Notes: generated by a model not told the origin, from the letters alone. DNA of 40,446 nucleotides from Desulfobacter postgatei 2ac9 (GCF_000233695.2 NZ_CM001488.1:3252896-3293341), one strand, 5' to 3'; numbered from the stretch's first letter, positions 7,765-17,038 are shown. Made by a program: numbers and translations.

Positions 7765-9056
7765 AAAAAAGTATCCTGTTCATCCACCAAAGTTTTCCGG
7801 GCCAATTCGGCCGTTTGGCACAAAAACTCGCAGAAGAAGGACACCGGGTCATCGCCCTGGCCCTGACCCCCCAGGGCCAGGTGCCGGGTGTCAGCCAGAT
7901 CCGATACAGCCTGAAACGGACCCCTGGAAAAGATATGCCCTACCTGCTCAAGGAAACCGATGTCAAAATCCTTCGCGGTGAAAGCGCGGCAGACGCCATG
8001 CAGAAACTGAAAAGCCAGGGATTTAATCCCGATGTCGTCTATGCACATCCCGGCTGGGGAGAAGCTTTGTTTGTCAAGGAGGTCTGGCCGGATGCCCGGC
8101 TTGTGGTTTATGCGGAATGGTTTTACAATACAGAAGGCCAGGAGGTGGGGTTTGATCCTGAATTCCCGCCCACTTCCGATGCGGATAAACTGCGCATCCA
8201 CCTCAAAAACACCCCGTTTCTTCATGCCCTGAACGATGCCGACCTGGCCATTACCCCGACCGAGTGGCAGAAGAGCCGTTTCCCGTCCTGGGCACAGGAG
8301 AAGATGGAAGTGGTTCATGACGGCCTGGACATTGCCAAAATCAGGGCAGCAAAGCCCGGTGCCCTTGGGATTCCGAAGCAGTCGGTTTCCCTGAAGTACG
8401 GGGATCCCGTCGTTACCTTCGTGGCCAGGCATCTTGAGCCGGTCCGCGGGATTCACATGTTCATGCGGGCCGTTCCCCAGATCCTGCGCAAGCGCCCCGA
8501 TGCCCACATCGTCATCCTGGGTAAGGATGCCGGTACCGGATACACCGGATACGGCGGCATCAACCCCCTGGGCAGTACCTGGCGTCAGAGCCTTCAGGAT
8601 GAATTGGGCAGGGACCTGGACCTTTCGCATGTTCATTTCCTGGGTACTGTCGATTATAAAGTTTACCTGACCATACTCGGCCTCAGTGCCTGCCATGTCT
8701 ATCTCACTACGCCTTTTATCCTTTCCTGGTCATTTCTCGAAACTGCGGCCCTGGGCGTGCCCATGGTCGCTTCCGGTACGGCACCGGTTCGCGAATTTTC
8801 CCGTCTTAACGGGTTGCACCTGGTAGACTTTTTCGATTATGCTGCCCTTGGCGCCAAGGTTGTGGACATTTTAGGGCAGCCGGTATCACGGACGCCAAAC
8901 GACCTGGAAGATCAAAGCCTGGATAGTACGTTGCCCGTCCTTACGGATCTTCTGCTGAATCAGGCGGGTCCGATCCATAGCCCGCGCCCGGTCGTCAGCG
9001 CGCCTGAGCCTTTGCGCCCAAAGCCGGCGTCCAGGAGAAAGAATCGCAGAAGATAA
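7761..9056 (+). CDS. Family 4 (GT-B) glycosyltransferase
   Basis: This is a 431-residue two-lobed GT-B enzyme. The N-terminal lobe begins ILFIHQSFPGQFGRLAQKLA, a typical opening of GT4 enzymes in this type of cluster, and includes VVYAHPGWGEALFVKEVWP. The C-terminal lobe starts near residue 218 (VTFVARHLEPVRGIHMFMRA). The donor-binding region is near 321 (SWSFLETAALGVPMVASG), where E binds the nucleotide sugar. The C-terminal tail is short and basic. The start ATG overlaps the stop of the preceding GT2 gene by four bases, giving three glycosyltransferases in tight translational coupling. Its acceptor is probably the product of its neighbours, which is inference. Confidence 0.87.
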   Translation: MKKSILFIHQSFPGQFGRLAQKLAEEGHRVIALALTPQGQVPGVSQIRYSLKRTPGKDMPYLLKETDVKILRGESAADAMQKLKSQGFNPDVVYAHPGWGEALFVKEVWPDARLVVYAEWFYNTEGQEVGFDPEFPPTSDADKLRIHLKNTPFLHALNDADLAITPTEWQKSRFPSWAQEKMEVVHDGLDIAKIRAAKPGALGIPKQSVSLKYGDPVVTFVARHLEPVRGIHMFMRAVPQILRKRPDAHIVILGKDAGTGYTGYGGINPLGSTWRQSLQDELGRDLDLSHVHFLGTVDYKVYLTILGLSACHVYLTTPFILSWSFLETAALGVPMVASGTAPVREFSRLNGLHLVDFFDYAALGAKVVDILGQPVSRTPNDLEDQSLDSTLPVLTDLLLNQAGPIHSPRPVVSAPEPLRPKPASRRKNRRR

Positions 9057-9099
9057 TTCTCATTACTCATTACCCATAACACCGCAGGAATTGGTTCTT

Positions 9100-11607
9100 A
9101 TGAAAATGCTTTGTATCACAGGAGTTTCAGAGCCGGATTTAATCCAGATTGAAGAACGCTTTTGCCAGGCCGGAATGGCAGCATCACTTTCCATTGAACG
9201 AAACGGCAAGCAGCTGAACATGCGGCAATGGCATGATCGTTTTTGCGATGACGCTTTGATGGCCGAAGAGATGCCTTCCATCGGCAAATTTGGTGAGCAG
9301 CTTGCCAGTGAAATTTTTTTTTCCAACATGGATTCTTTTTGGGGATGGGCAGATAACCGCAGCGTACACCTGCTGGATTTCTGGGGCGATTTCGATCCCC
9401 GCATTGTGTTTGTGCTGACCTGCTGCTCCCTGGAGCATTACCTGGCCCGGCTCATGGAAAATCGGGATGCCGCCTCCCTGGACCTGGAGGTCCTTGTCTC
9501 CCAGTGGCATCAGTGCCATGCCCATCTGCTCCACTTCTATCACGCCCACCCGGAACGGTGCCTGCTTGTGGAAATCCATGACTGTGCCGCGCACTTCAAC
9601 GTCCTGATTCAGGCCTGCCGGGACAAATGGGATCTGTCTCTGACAGGTATCCCGGAACCCGGACCGGAGCCGTATCCGTTCCCGGTCCCCCTGGCGCGGC
9701 ATATAGCGGCCGGGTTTACAGGTCCGCTCAAGGAAGCCGAAAGCCTCTGGAATGAGATAAAATCCACGGTTTCGACCCTGATCCCGGACACCTTCGAGTC
9801 TTCAGATAGCACGCCTCCGGGCCATGTTTCGTTCATTCATGTGGTCCAGAGCTATCAGACATTAAAAGACAGGAGTGCAGAGTTCCGCCGGATATCGGAT
9901 TTAGAAGAACAGCTTGAAGACAAAGCCGGCCGGGTGCGCGTTTTTGAAGAACAGACATCCACCCTGCAAAAAGAGCTGGGAGAGAAAGAGAGCCGGTTCA
10001 AGGATCTGGAACAGAAAAGCCGGGAAGCCAGTGAAGAAAACGAAGTGATCCTCCGCCAGTTGCACCAGGTTCAGGAGGAACTTGAGTCCATGCTGCTCAA
10101 GAAACAGCAAGTGGAGAAGCAATGGGGTGAGCAACAGAAAAAACTTCAAGCCGATGTCAACGGCAAGGATCAGCAGTTAAAACAGCGCGAAGAACAGATC
10201 TCCATCCTGGAGAAACAGTTGACGGAGGGCGCGGAAAAGCTCACTCAACAGCAGCAGGCTGCGGCAAAGAAAGATCGTGATCTTGATCAGCTTAAAAAAG
10301 AACTGGGACAGAAAGAGACCCGATTCAAAGATCTGGAGCATAAAAATCAAGAGATCAATGAAGAGAACGAGCTGATCCTGCAGCAGCTCCACCAGGTGCA
10401 GGAGGAGCTGGAGTCCATATTCCTTAAAAAACAGGAAACGGAGCATCAATTTTCGGCCCTGCAAAAAGAACTGGGGCACAAAGAGACCCGGTTCAAGGAT
10501 TTGGAACAGAAAAATCAAGCGGTCAATAAAGAAAAAGAACAAACATTGCTGCAATTGCAATCGTTGAGAGACGAACACAAAAAAAACATGCGGGAAAGTG
10601 AACAGCGATTGTATGAGCTGCACGAGGCCCAGGAAAAGCTGGCGCATTACCTGATCCGGTATCAAGAACAAACCAAATGCCTTGAAATGGCCGAGGCCAG
10701 ATGGGAACGCCTGTTGAAGCGCATGCCCGATTATTGCGATTACGGTGATGTCCGGATCATCCAGGGGGAAGACGGTACCGGCCTGATCTGTGAAGTCCGG
10801 GACCTGGAAGTCGGGTCACAGAGGTATCCTGCGCTTGAATTTGAAACATTTCTCCTGGGGGGCGTTGCCGGGTTGAGATTTAAACATCCTGACCATATCA
10901 CACAGGGGGATCTGATCCCGGTGGCCCAAACATCTGAAGAAGCCAAAAAACAAAGTAAGCTCCTCAAAAGCCTGTCAACATCGGAGTGGAGCCTTTTGCA
11001 TACCACGGCACAGTTTCTTAAAAGCTGTCTCAAGACGGAAATATTTGATGAAGAGACGCTGCCGGCCTCTCTCGTCCAGAAAACCCTCAGGGGTCTGGAC
11101 CGTTTTTCCGAGGTTATTGCCGGATTCCCGCAAACACTTCGGTTTGACGAAGTCAATATTGATGAAAAAACGCTTTCCAAAGATTGCGAGTACCTGGAAA
11201 TCTGCCTGGAAAACGTGAGTTGTGGAGATTTTGCTGCCCCTGAATTTGTTTTCCGGCTTTCCTGTGCCGGGCTGCAATCCTTTGATTTCGGCAGCAACCC
11301 GCGTCTGGAATTCCCTCAGGAAACCGGCATCATCCTGAAAAATTGGTTTGACAGTTCAAACAATCCTGATGATCCCAGGCTCGAACTGAGGTTTGCCCTC
11401 CCTGAAGCCATGGATCTGGAGGTGTGGAACCAATTGTCCGGAGAGGATGCCGAATTTATCCGTATGCTTATCTCTCATCTTCCGGCCCTGGTCGAGGAAA
11501 ACGCCACCTCATCGGGACAGGAAGAGTCTAAATGGTCGGCTGTGGCCCGGAATGTGGAACAGATTTTCAAGCGCCGCACCCAGGTGCATGAGATTCGGGT
11601 GGCTTGA
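9100..11607 (+). CDS. Sulfotransferase-like N-terminus with long coiled coil
   Basis: I chose the ATG at 9100, which has a GCAGGA ribosome site ten bases upstream; a TTG at 9091 is also in frame. The product is 835 residues. Residues 1-220 look like a degenerate sulfotransferase or kinase-like fold (LCITGVSEPDLIQIEERF, FDPRIVFVLTCCSLEHYLARL), but I see no convincing PAPS-binding loop. Residues about 265-525 are a long coiled coil. It contains three related segments built on ELGxKExRFKDLE, at residues about 290, 400 and 455, so it grew by internal duplication. Residues about 540-835 form a separate globular domain that I do not recognise. It lies 43 bp after the GT4 gene in the same direction. 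A scaffold or chain-length role in glycan assembly is plausible but unproven. Confidence 0.6.
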   Translation: MKMLCITGVSEPDLIQIEERFCQAGMAASLSIERNGKQLNMRQWHDRFCDDALMAEEMPSIGKFGEQLASEIFFSNMDSFWGWADNRSVHLLDFWGDFDPRIVFVLTCCSLEHYLARLMENRDAASLDLEVLVSQWHQCHAHLLHFYHAHPERCLLVEIHDCAAHFNVLIQACRDKWDLSLTGIPEPGPEPYPFPVPLARHIAAGFTGPLKEAESLWNEIKSTVSTLIPDTFESSDSTPPGHVSFIHVVQSYQTLKDRSAEFRRISDLEEQLEDKAGRVRVFEEQTSTLQKELGEKESRFKDLEQKSREASEENEVILRQLHQVQEELESMLLKKQQVEKQWGEQQKKLQADVNGKDQQLKQREEQISILEKQLTEGAEKLTQQQQAAAKKDRDLDQLKKELGQKETRFKDLEHKNQEINEENELILQQLHQVQEELESIFLKKQETEHQFSALQKELGHKETRFKDLEQKNQAVNKEKEQTLLQLQSLRDEHKKNMRESEQRLYELHEAQEKLAHYLIRYQEQTKCLEMAEARWERLLKRMPDYCDYGDVRIIQGEDGTGLICEVRDLEVGSQRYPALEFETFLLGGVAGLRFKHPDHITQGDLIPVAQTSEEAKKQSKLLKSLSTSEWSLLHTTAQFLKSCLKTEIFDEETLPASLVQKTLRGLDRFSEVIAGFPQTLRFDEVNIDEKTLSKDCEYLEICLENVSCGDFAAPEFVFRLSCAGLQSFDFGSNPRLEFPQETGIILKNWFDSSNNPDDPRLELRFALPEAMDLEVWNQLSGEDAEFIRMLISHLPALVEENATSSGQEESKWSAVARNVEQIFKRRTQVHEIRVA

Positions 11608-11645
11608 AAAAACGACAGGACAACAAGCAGAAAAGAGGCAACACA

Positions 11646-13337
11646 ATGAGCATTCGCGCAGCAGAGAGACAAATTTTCACCCTTATGTCCAGGCTGGCCC
11701 CGCCTGCAAATATTGTGCATGTCGGGGCCGGCACCGGCACCGGATATCTGCACCAGTGGCACACCTGGGATCTGAACCAGGCGATTGTTGTGGATGCAGG
11801 CGCGGAAAAGCTTGCCTGGGCCGAAGCAAAATTCGGGCATGCAATAAACGCCGTGGTCGGTGCCCGGAATGAACAGCGCCCTTTCTATACAGCCGGTAAC
11901 CCCGATGAAAACAGCCTTGTTCCTCCGGCATCTCTCCAGTATATCTGGCCGGGACTGAAACCGGCAGGAGAATCAGACGTGCAGGTGCAAACGCTTGATA
12001 CGGCCCTTGAAAGTGCCGGCATTCCAACCCCCCATGACAATACCTGGCTGGTGATCGATTGTTTCTGTGCCGCCGACATTGTGCAGGGGGCAGCCACTCT
12101 GCTGCCTGTATGCAACCTGGTGTGCACAAGGGTCCTGAACACCGATTCAGACCCTGAAGACGAATTGCTGCATACCTCCACCCTGCATGCCATGACCGTT
12201 ATACTGGAACCCCGGGGGTTCCGCTTTGTGCACCTGCACCCCGGTCTGAATCCCGCAGCAGGGCACGCATTTTTTATCCGCGATTGGCATGCCCATGCCC
12301 TTGAATTGGAAAAACAGGCTTCTGAGCAGCATGTCCAGCAGCGGGAGCGGGCCGAAACCCTGGGCCGGGAAAAAGCAGCCCTGGAGAAGCGCATCAAAGA
12401 GGTTGAGGATGCCCAAGCCGGTCTTGAGCAACAGGTCACTGCAGGCAAGAAAGAACTTGAATCCAAAATCAAGGCCGAAACAGAGTTCCGCCAACAGCTG
12501 GATGAACAACAGAAGCAGGTTCAGCATATGACCGAACAGAAAAACGCCCTGCAACAGCAGCTGACCCAAAAGGAACAGCAGCACACTGAAACCGCAGCCC
12601 AGCTGAAGCAGAAAAACGACGCAGCCGCGGCCCTGACCAAAGAGCGGGACCAGCTCAAACAGCAGCTTGACGCAGCCCAGCAGGCACACAAACAGACTCA
12701 GGAACAACTCACCAAACTGAAACAGGAAAAAGAACAGGTTTCGCAGCAGCACACCCAGCAGCAAAAGCAGGCCGAAATCCTTGGCCGGGAAAAAGCAGCT
12801 CTTGAAAAGACCAACAAAGAGCTTCAGGATGCCCAAGCCGGTCTTGAACAACAGCTCAATGCCGGCAAAAAAGAATTTGAAGCCAAAGTTGCCGCAGAAA
12901 AAGAGTTGCGCCAGCAGCTGGCGGAATACCAGCAGCAGGTTCAGCAGATCACCGAGCAGAAAAATACCCTGCATCAGCAGCTGACCCAGAAAGAAAAGCA
13001 AAACACAGAAACCGCAGCCCAGCTGAAACAGAAAAACGACGCAGCCGCGGCCCTGACCAAAGAGCGGGACCAGCTCAAACAGCAGCTTGACGCAGCCCAG
13101 CAGGCACACAAACAGACTCAGGAACAAGCCAACACTGAGCAAGATCAGGCAAACGCCAGAATAAAAGAACTCCAACAGCAAAACCAGAGCCTGAGCATGA
13201 AAGAACAGCAACTCCAGGAGCAGACAGCGGATGCGAATCATCGCCAGCGGTTGCTCCAGGAAGAACTTGCCCGGGCTGAAGCACAGATCGACCTGATCAA
13301 GGATCTGCTCCTGCGCGAACAGGAAAAAGAGGATTAG
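11646..13337 (+). CDS. Methyltransferase-like N-terminus with long coiled coil
   Basis: The ATG at 11646 follows an AGAGG ribosome site. An in-frame TTG at 11604 overlaps the previous stop but has no such site. The 563-residue product opens with a Rossmann-like segment, NIVHVGAGTGTGYLHQW, followed by AIVVDAGAEKLAWAEAKFG. This fits the SAM-binding core of class I (FkbM-like) methyltransferases, over about 200 residues. From residue about 220 to the end it is glutamine-, glutamate- and lysine-rich coiled coil. The coil includes two copies of a 140-residue unit. The combination of a small catalytic-looking domain and a duplicated rod parallels the preceding gene. The neighbours are glycosyltransferases and another methyltransferase-like gene. 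Function is not known from sequence. Confidence 0.62.
   Translation: MSIRAAERQIFTLMSRLAPPANIVHVGAGTGTGYLHQWHTWDLNQAIVVDAGAEKLAWAEAKFGHAINAVVGARNEQRPFYTAGNPDENSLVPPASLQYIWPGLKPAGESDVQVQTLDTALESAGIPTPHDNTWLVIDCFCAADIVQGAATLLPVCNLVCTRVLNTDSDPEDELLHTSTLHAMTVILEPRGFRFVHLHPGLNPAAGHAFFIRDWHAHALELEKQASEQHVQQRERAETLGREKAALEKRIKEVEDAQAGLEQQVTAGKKELESKIKAETEFRQQLDEQQKQVQHMTEQKNALQQQLTQKEQQHTETAAQLKQKNDAAAALTKERDQLKQQLDAAQQAHKQTQEQLTKLKQEKEQVSQQHTQQQKQAEILGREKAALEKTNKELQDAQAGLEQQLNAGKKEFEAKVAAEKELRQQLAEYQQQVQQITEQKNTLHQQLTQKEKQNTETAAQLKQKNDAAAALTKERDQLKQQLDAAQQAHKQTQEQANTEQDQANARIKELQQQNQSLSMKEQQLQEQTADANHRQRLLQEELARAEAQIDLIKDLLLREQEKED
12360..13130 (+). repeat. 420-bp tandem duplication inside the coiled-coil gene
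   Basis: The segments beginning near 12360 and 12780 align at a constant 420-bp offset, with the shared start GGCCGGGAAAAAGCAG. The stretch of about 117 bp at 12591-12706 appears unchanged at 13011-13126, while the segment before it has diverged. The unit is exactly 140 codons, and so it lengthens the coiled coil without changing the frame. Confidence 0.9.
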
Positions 13338-13342
13338 CTGAT

Positions 13343-14620
13343 ATGGGTGTTTTTGCCAACATATTTAACTGGTTGCGGGACAAGACAAGACCACAAGGGT
13401 ATTCTCCCCCGTATGTGAAAGCAGAAAATTCGGAAACCTGGGAAACATGTTCAGAGGAAAGTTCCTCTGAAGTGATGCTGGCGGCGTACTATGATAAAAA
13501 TCTTTTCGAACGTGCCCGCACCCAGTGGCAGTTCGGCGACTGGGAGAGCCTGGCCCGGATCGAGCGTGAATCCCTGAACCATCACCCGCAGCGGACCAGC
13601 CTCGCCCTGCTTGCCGCAGCCGGGCATCAGCAACAAGGAAACACGGAAGCCACACGCGAGTTCACCCGTCTTGCAAAGGAATGGGGTGCAAGCAGAAAAA
13701 TGATCAGCCAGGTGCTGATTGCCGGGGTGTACAATACCCTGGGCAAGGCGTCTGCCCTGTGCGGGCAGCAACAGCGCGCGATCGGGCATTTTCAGGAGAG
13801 TCTGCGCATTGCCGGGGATGGCGGGGATGTAAAATTGTTGACCCAGGCAAGGGCAAGTTGGCAGGCGGAAGGATTTCAATTTCCCGGCCGTGGCTCCGGC
13901 AACTCCCTGTTGACCATCAGCACTTCTGAACAGCCGCCCACGGACGCGGCTGCGCACCAGACCCCCTCGGACAAATACGCAGCACTGGCCCTGATCCATG
14001 CGCTTTTAAAGCCGGCATTGTATCTGGAAATCGGGGTAGGGCAAGGCAAAAGCCTGGCTTTGCCTGCCTGCCCGGCCGTAGGCGTGGACCCGGTTCCCAG
14101 ACAGCTGGACCACCTGCCGGACACAGCCCGTGTGGTCACGGCCACCAGCGACGAATTTTTTGCAGACATGGCAAAGCACATTTTGCCCCATACCCCGGAT
14201 CTGATTCTGCTCGATGGCATGCCGCTTCTGGAATACCTGCTGCGGGATTTCATCCATGCCGAAGCCCTGGCCCATTCCAAGACCCTGATCATGGTCCCCG
14301 GAGTGCTGCCCCCGGACCCGGCCCAGGCCACGCGTCGGCGCACCGGCCAGGACTGGACAGGCGACATCTGGAAATTCCCTGAAATCCTGCAAACCCACCG
14401 CCCGGATCTTCGCCGGCTGCTTCTGGACGTAACCCCCAGCGGTCTGCTGCTGATCACCGGCCTTGACCCGGCCAGCACCATCCTGAGTGACAAGACCCCG
14501 GAAATCCTTTCCAATTATCAATCGGTGGAAGTGGTTCCGGAGAAGGTAACCACCCGTAGCGATGCTGTTGCTCCGGATCAGCGGGTTATTCGGGAGTTTG
14601 TTTTAGGTTGTAGGTTTTAA
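13343..14620 (+). CDS. TPR plus class I methyltransferase-like protein
   Basis: This is a 425-residue protein starting five bases after the coiled-coil gene, so it is almost certainly in the same operon. Residues about 55-180 are helical repeats of TPR type (LARIERESLNHHPQ, RAIGHFQESLRIAG). Residues about 205-400 resemble a class I SAM-dependent methyltransferase, with LYLEIGVGQGKSLALP as the glycine-rich loop, VGVDPVPRQ as the acidic strand-2 motif, and LILLDGM as the strand-4 segment. It may methylate a sugar or glycoprotein made by the cluster. The gene ends inside a heptanucleotide repeat, so its last residues (VLGCRF) are repeat-encoded and the native C-terminus may have been different. 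Confidence 0.7.
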   Translation: MGVFANIFNWLRDKTRPQGYSPPYVKAENSETWETCSEESSSEVMLAAYYDKNLFERARTQWQFGDWESLARIERESLNHHPQRTSLALLAAAGHQQQGNTEATREFTRLAKEWGASRKMISQVLIAGVYNTLGKASALCGQQQRAIGHFQESLRIAGDGGDVKLLTQARASWQAEGFQFPGRGSGNSLLTISTSEQPPTDAAAHQTPSDKYAALALIHALLKPALYLEIGVGQGKSLALPACPAVGVDPVPRQLDHLPDTARVVTATSDEFFADMAKHILPHTPDLILLDGMPLLEYLLRDFIHAEALAHSKTLIMVPGVLPPDPAQATRRRTGQDWTGDIWKFPEILQTHRPDLRRLLLDVTPSGLLLITGLDPASTILSDKTPEILSNYQSVEVVPEKVTTRSDAVAPDQRVIREFVLGCRF

Positions 14621-14628
14621 GTTGTATG
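14598..14628 (-). repeat. Heptanucleotide repeat (TACAACY family), overlaps a stop codon
   Basis: Degenerate units of TTGTAGG/TTTTAAG/TTGTATG read on the plus strand are the complement of the TACAACY heptamers found at four other sites in this window. Here the array supplies the last codons and stop of the methyltransferase-like gene. Confidence 0.7.
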
Positions 14629-14643
14629 ATAAGAAGTGGTGGT

Positions 14644-14703
14644 GTCAACTACCCCCTTGTGAATCAGAGATTCAGAAGGGGGCTTGTAAAAGCCCGAGTT
14701 GAC
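14644..14703 (-). ncRNA. Palindromic IS200/605-end-like structure, possible omega-RNA relic
   Basis: GTCAACT (14644-14650) and AGTTGAC (14697-14703) enclose a 14-bp stem with one mismatch (14652-14665 with 14669-14682). On the minus strand the end reads AAGGGGGTAGTTGAC after a run of AAGCCCCC. That resembles the right end and guide-RNA tail of IS200/IS605-family TnpB elements. No tnpB coding sequence follows on that strand. I see nothing else recognisable in 14704-14978. A terminator or another structured RNA is possible. Confidence 0.4.
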
Positions 14704-14978
14704 TAGCCTGAGTCCTTGTTATCGGGGACTACGTTCGGCAGAATGTAGATATCTTTGGATATATTCGCCAGTCAAAAACACTATCGTGCCTCTGTAAAAG
14801 CCCTGTGAGGTAGGGGTGGTCAACCATATTGTGAAGCCTGCTGAACATTGGCGAGGCGAATCTTACCCCTCTTCGGAGGGTGTTGGTAACCGAAAGGTTT
14901 TTTCATGAAAGGGTACGTCAGATAACAATCACAGGCAACGTTTAGCTGTACCTGCCTGTGGAAAGCCAGGTGTAACAA

Positions 14979-15890
14979 ATGATTGCCCATGACCCTAATT
15001 TCAAAAATTTGTTTCAAGATTTTCCCAGGGAAACACTCCAATGGCTGTTTCCCCAGGCGGAACAGAACTGGGGCAAGATCGTTTCCATCGATTTTACACG
15101 TCAGGAACCCAAAAAACACCATCTTTCAGATGCCGGGCTGGCACTGGATTTGCCGATATTGTTCCATTTTGAAACACAACAATTGCTCTTATGGCTGGTG
15201 GAATTTCAGGAAGATAAATCCAAATTTTCCATACACAAATTGCTTCTGTACACCACCGACATGATGGAAGCCTATCCGGATGCGCTGGTGGTTCCGACAG
15301 TATTGTTCACTGACAGGAAAAAGTGGCGCAAAACAGTGCCCCTTGATCTGCACACACAAATTAACGATCGGGTTTTCCTTCATTTTGAATATGTATTTCA
15401 CAAGTTGTTTGACTTGAATGCCCGGGATTATTACAATATGGATAATCCGGTGGTAAAAATCCTTTTGCCCAAGATGCAGTATGAAAAGCACGAACGTATA
15501 GAGGTGATCTGCCAGGCATACAAGGGGCTGTTCGAACTGGTCACCAGAGGGCTTTTTGATAAATATGTGGAGTTTATTGATGTGTATTCAGAAATAAGCG
15601 ACCAGGAACAGCAACAGCTTTATGAAAATATCATTCAACATAAGGAGACTGCCATGTTAGCGCAATATATAAAAGATAAAGGCAGGCAGGAAGGCATGCA
15701 GCAAGGCATGCAGCAAGGCATGCAGAAAGGTACACAGAAAACTGTGATCGCATTGGTCCGCAAAGCCGGAAAAAAAGGAATGTCTGAAGAAATGATCGCA
15801 CAGTTTGTAGATCTTGATGTAAACCTGGTCAGGCAGATACTGAACAATGAGCCGGTAGAAATCCCGCTGCACCTGCTGTCAGACAGCTGA
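14979..15890 (+). CDS. Rpn-family PD-(D/E)XK recombinase/transposase-like nuclease
   Basis: This 303-residue protein belongs to the Rpn / putative transposase group, DNA nucleases that promote RecA-independent recombination. The family's opening is present (HDPNFKNLFQDFPRETLQWLFP). The nuclease core includes DLPILFHFE and LLLWLVEFQEDKSKF, where E-x-Q stands in for E-x-K. The C-terminus carries a glycine/glutamine repeat (GMQQGMQQGMQKG), the hinge usual in these proteins, and then a 50-residue tail almost identical to that of the Rpn gene about 1.1 kb downstream. The start ATG follows an AGGTG site. It is not in an operon with its neighbours. Confidence 0.8.
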   Translation: MIAHDPNFKNLFQDFPRETLQWLFPQAEQNWGKIVSIDFTRQEPKKHHLSDAGLALDLPILFHFETQQLLLWLVEFQEDKSKFSIHKLLLYTTDMMEAYPDALVVPTVLFTDRKKWRKTVPLDLHTQINDRVFLHFEYVFHKLFDLNARDYYNMDNPVVKILLPKMQYEKHERIEVICQAYKGLFELVTRGLFDKYVEFIDVYSEISDQEQQQLYENIIQHKETAMLAQYIKDKGRQEGMQQGMQQGMQKGTQKTVIALVRKAGKKGMSEEMIAQFVDLDVNLVRQILNNEPVEIPLHLLSDS

Positions 15891-15900
15891 TAATTCGGGA

Positions 15901-15944
15901 TCAGGCTTGGCTTATTTCGGACCTTTGCAATAAGCCAAGCCTGA
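15901..15944. repeat. Perfect 16-bp inverted repeat after the first Rpn gene
   Basis: TCAGGCTTGGCTTATT (15901-15916) pairs perfectly with 15929-15944 across a 12-base loop. There is no T run on either side. It may act as a bidirectional terminator, a REP-like element, or a recognition target for a mobile element. Only the left arm recurs, at 17049. Confidence 0.75.
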
Positions 15945-15954
15945 CCCCGATCGG

Positions 15955-16084
15955 ATTTGAAGAAAAATTACACCTCACCGTCCGGTTTTTAAGCGGCGCC
16001 TCAAAGAATACGAAAACATTAAAACCCCGATCCAGGAGCTGACCAGGGACGTGGCCCAGTCCGACCCCACCCCTCTAAAGAAAT
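15955..16084 (+). pseudogene. Unidentified gene fragment
   Basis: A short frame reads HRPVFKRRLKEYENIK and onward to PTPLKK before a stop at 16082-16084. It looks like protein-coding sequence but has no start, and the rest of the gene is missing. I cannot name the family. Confidence 0.25.
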
Positions 16085-16121
16085 GATCGCACAGACAATA
16101 ATTACTCCCGGCAGCGGAACT

Positions 16122-17038
16122 ATGACCAAAAAAAAACAAGCATACGACACCCCCTGGAAAGAGATCATAGAATTTTTTTCCCTCAGTTCATGGCCTTTTT
16201 TGTTCCCGGTTCGGAGGAAGACATTGATTGGGGGACAGACATCAAATTTTTTGATAAAGAATTCCAAAAATTAACCAAAGAATCGGTTCTCGGCCAAAGG
16301 CATACGGATAAACTCGTAGAAGTAACGCTTAAGAATAATAGCAAAAAATGGATATTGATCCACATAGAAGTTCAGGCTCAGAACCAATTAGATTTTTCAG
16401 AACGGATGTTCGTTTACAATTACAGAATTTATGACAGGTTCAAAATACCGGTAACCAGTGTGGCAATTCTGGCGGATGACTCCCCCACCTGGCGCCCTGG
16501 TCCATTTCGATATGGGATGTGGGGCGCCACCATGGGGCTGGACTATCTTACAACCAAACTACTTGATTATAAGGAAAAATGGGCGTATCTTGAAAGAGAG
16601 AATAATCCCTTTGCCATTGTGCTGATGGCACATTTAAAAGCGCTTGAGACAAGAAAAGACCATTCGTTAAGAAAGCAGTGGAAAACTGAGCTGACAAGGC
16701 TTCTATACGAAAAGAGATATTCAAAAGCAGCGATCATAAATCTCTATCGTTTTATAGACTGGGTGTTGACTTTGCCCGAAGCCCTTGAAGAAATTTTTGT
16801 TGAAGAGTTGAAAGCGTATGAAAAGGAGAAAAACATGCCTTATATTACAAATGCCGAAAGAATAGGCAGAAAAAAAGGCAGGCAGGAGACTGTGATCGCA
16901 TTGGTCCGCAAAGCCGGAAAAAAAGGAATGTCTGAAGAAATGATCGCACAGTTTGTAGATCTTGATGTAAACCTGGTCAGGCAGATACTGAACAATGAGC
17001 CGGTGGAAATCCCGCTGCACCTGCTGTCAGACAGCTGA
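16122..17038 (+). pseudogene. Second Rpn-family nuclease gene, frameshifted at a T7 run
   Basis: The natural start is the ATG at 16122 (TKKKQAYDTPWKEIIEF), the classic Rpn opening. Reading then shifts at the T7 run (16173-16179). One more T would restore EFFFPQFMAFFVPGSEEDID. After the shift the frame is open from an ATG at 16190 to 17038 (282 residues). The nuclease core is visible: DKLVEV, then ILIHIEVQAQ and FSERMFVYN. The last 49 residues equal those of the preceding Rpn gene. The gene is broken if the indel is real, intact if it is a sequencing error. Translation could also begin at 16190, which would remove about 20 residues. Confidence 0.7.

Noticed and set aside
7677-8696. 339-codon minus-strand frame
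   Set aside because: It overlaps the GT4 gene on the other strand and shows no recognisable motif.
12147-13241. 364-codon minus-strand frame rich in L and F, looking like a membrane protein
   Set aside because: It is the complement of a coiled-coil region made of Q, E and K codons, which always yields leucine- and phenylalanine-rich antisense frames.
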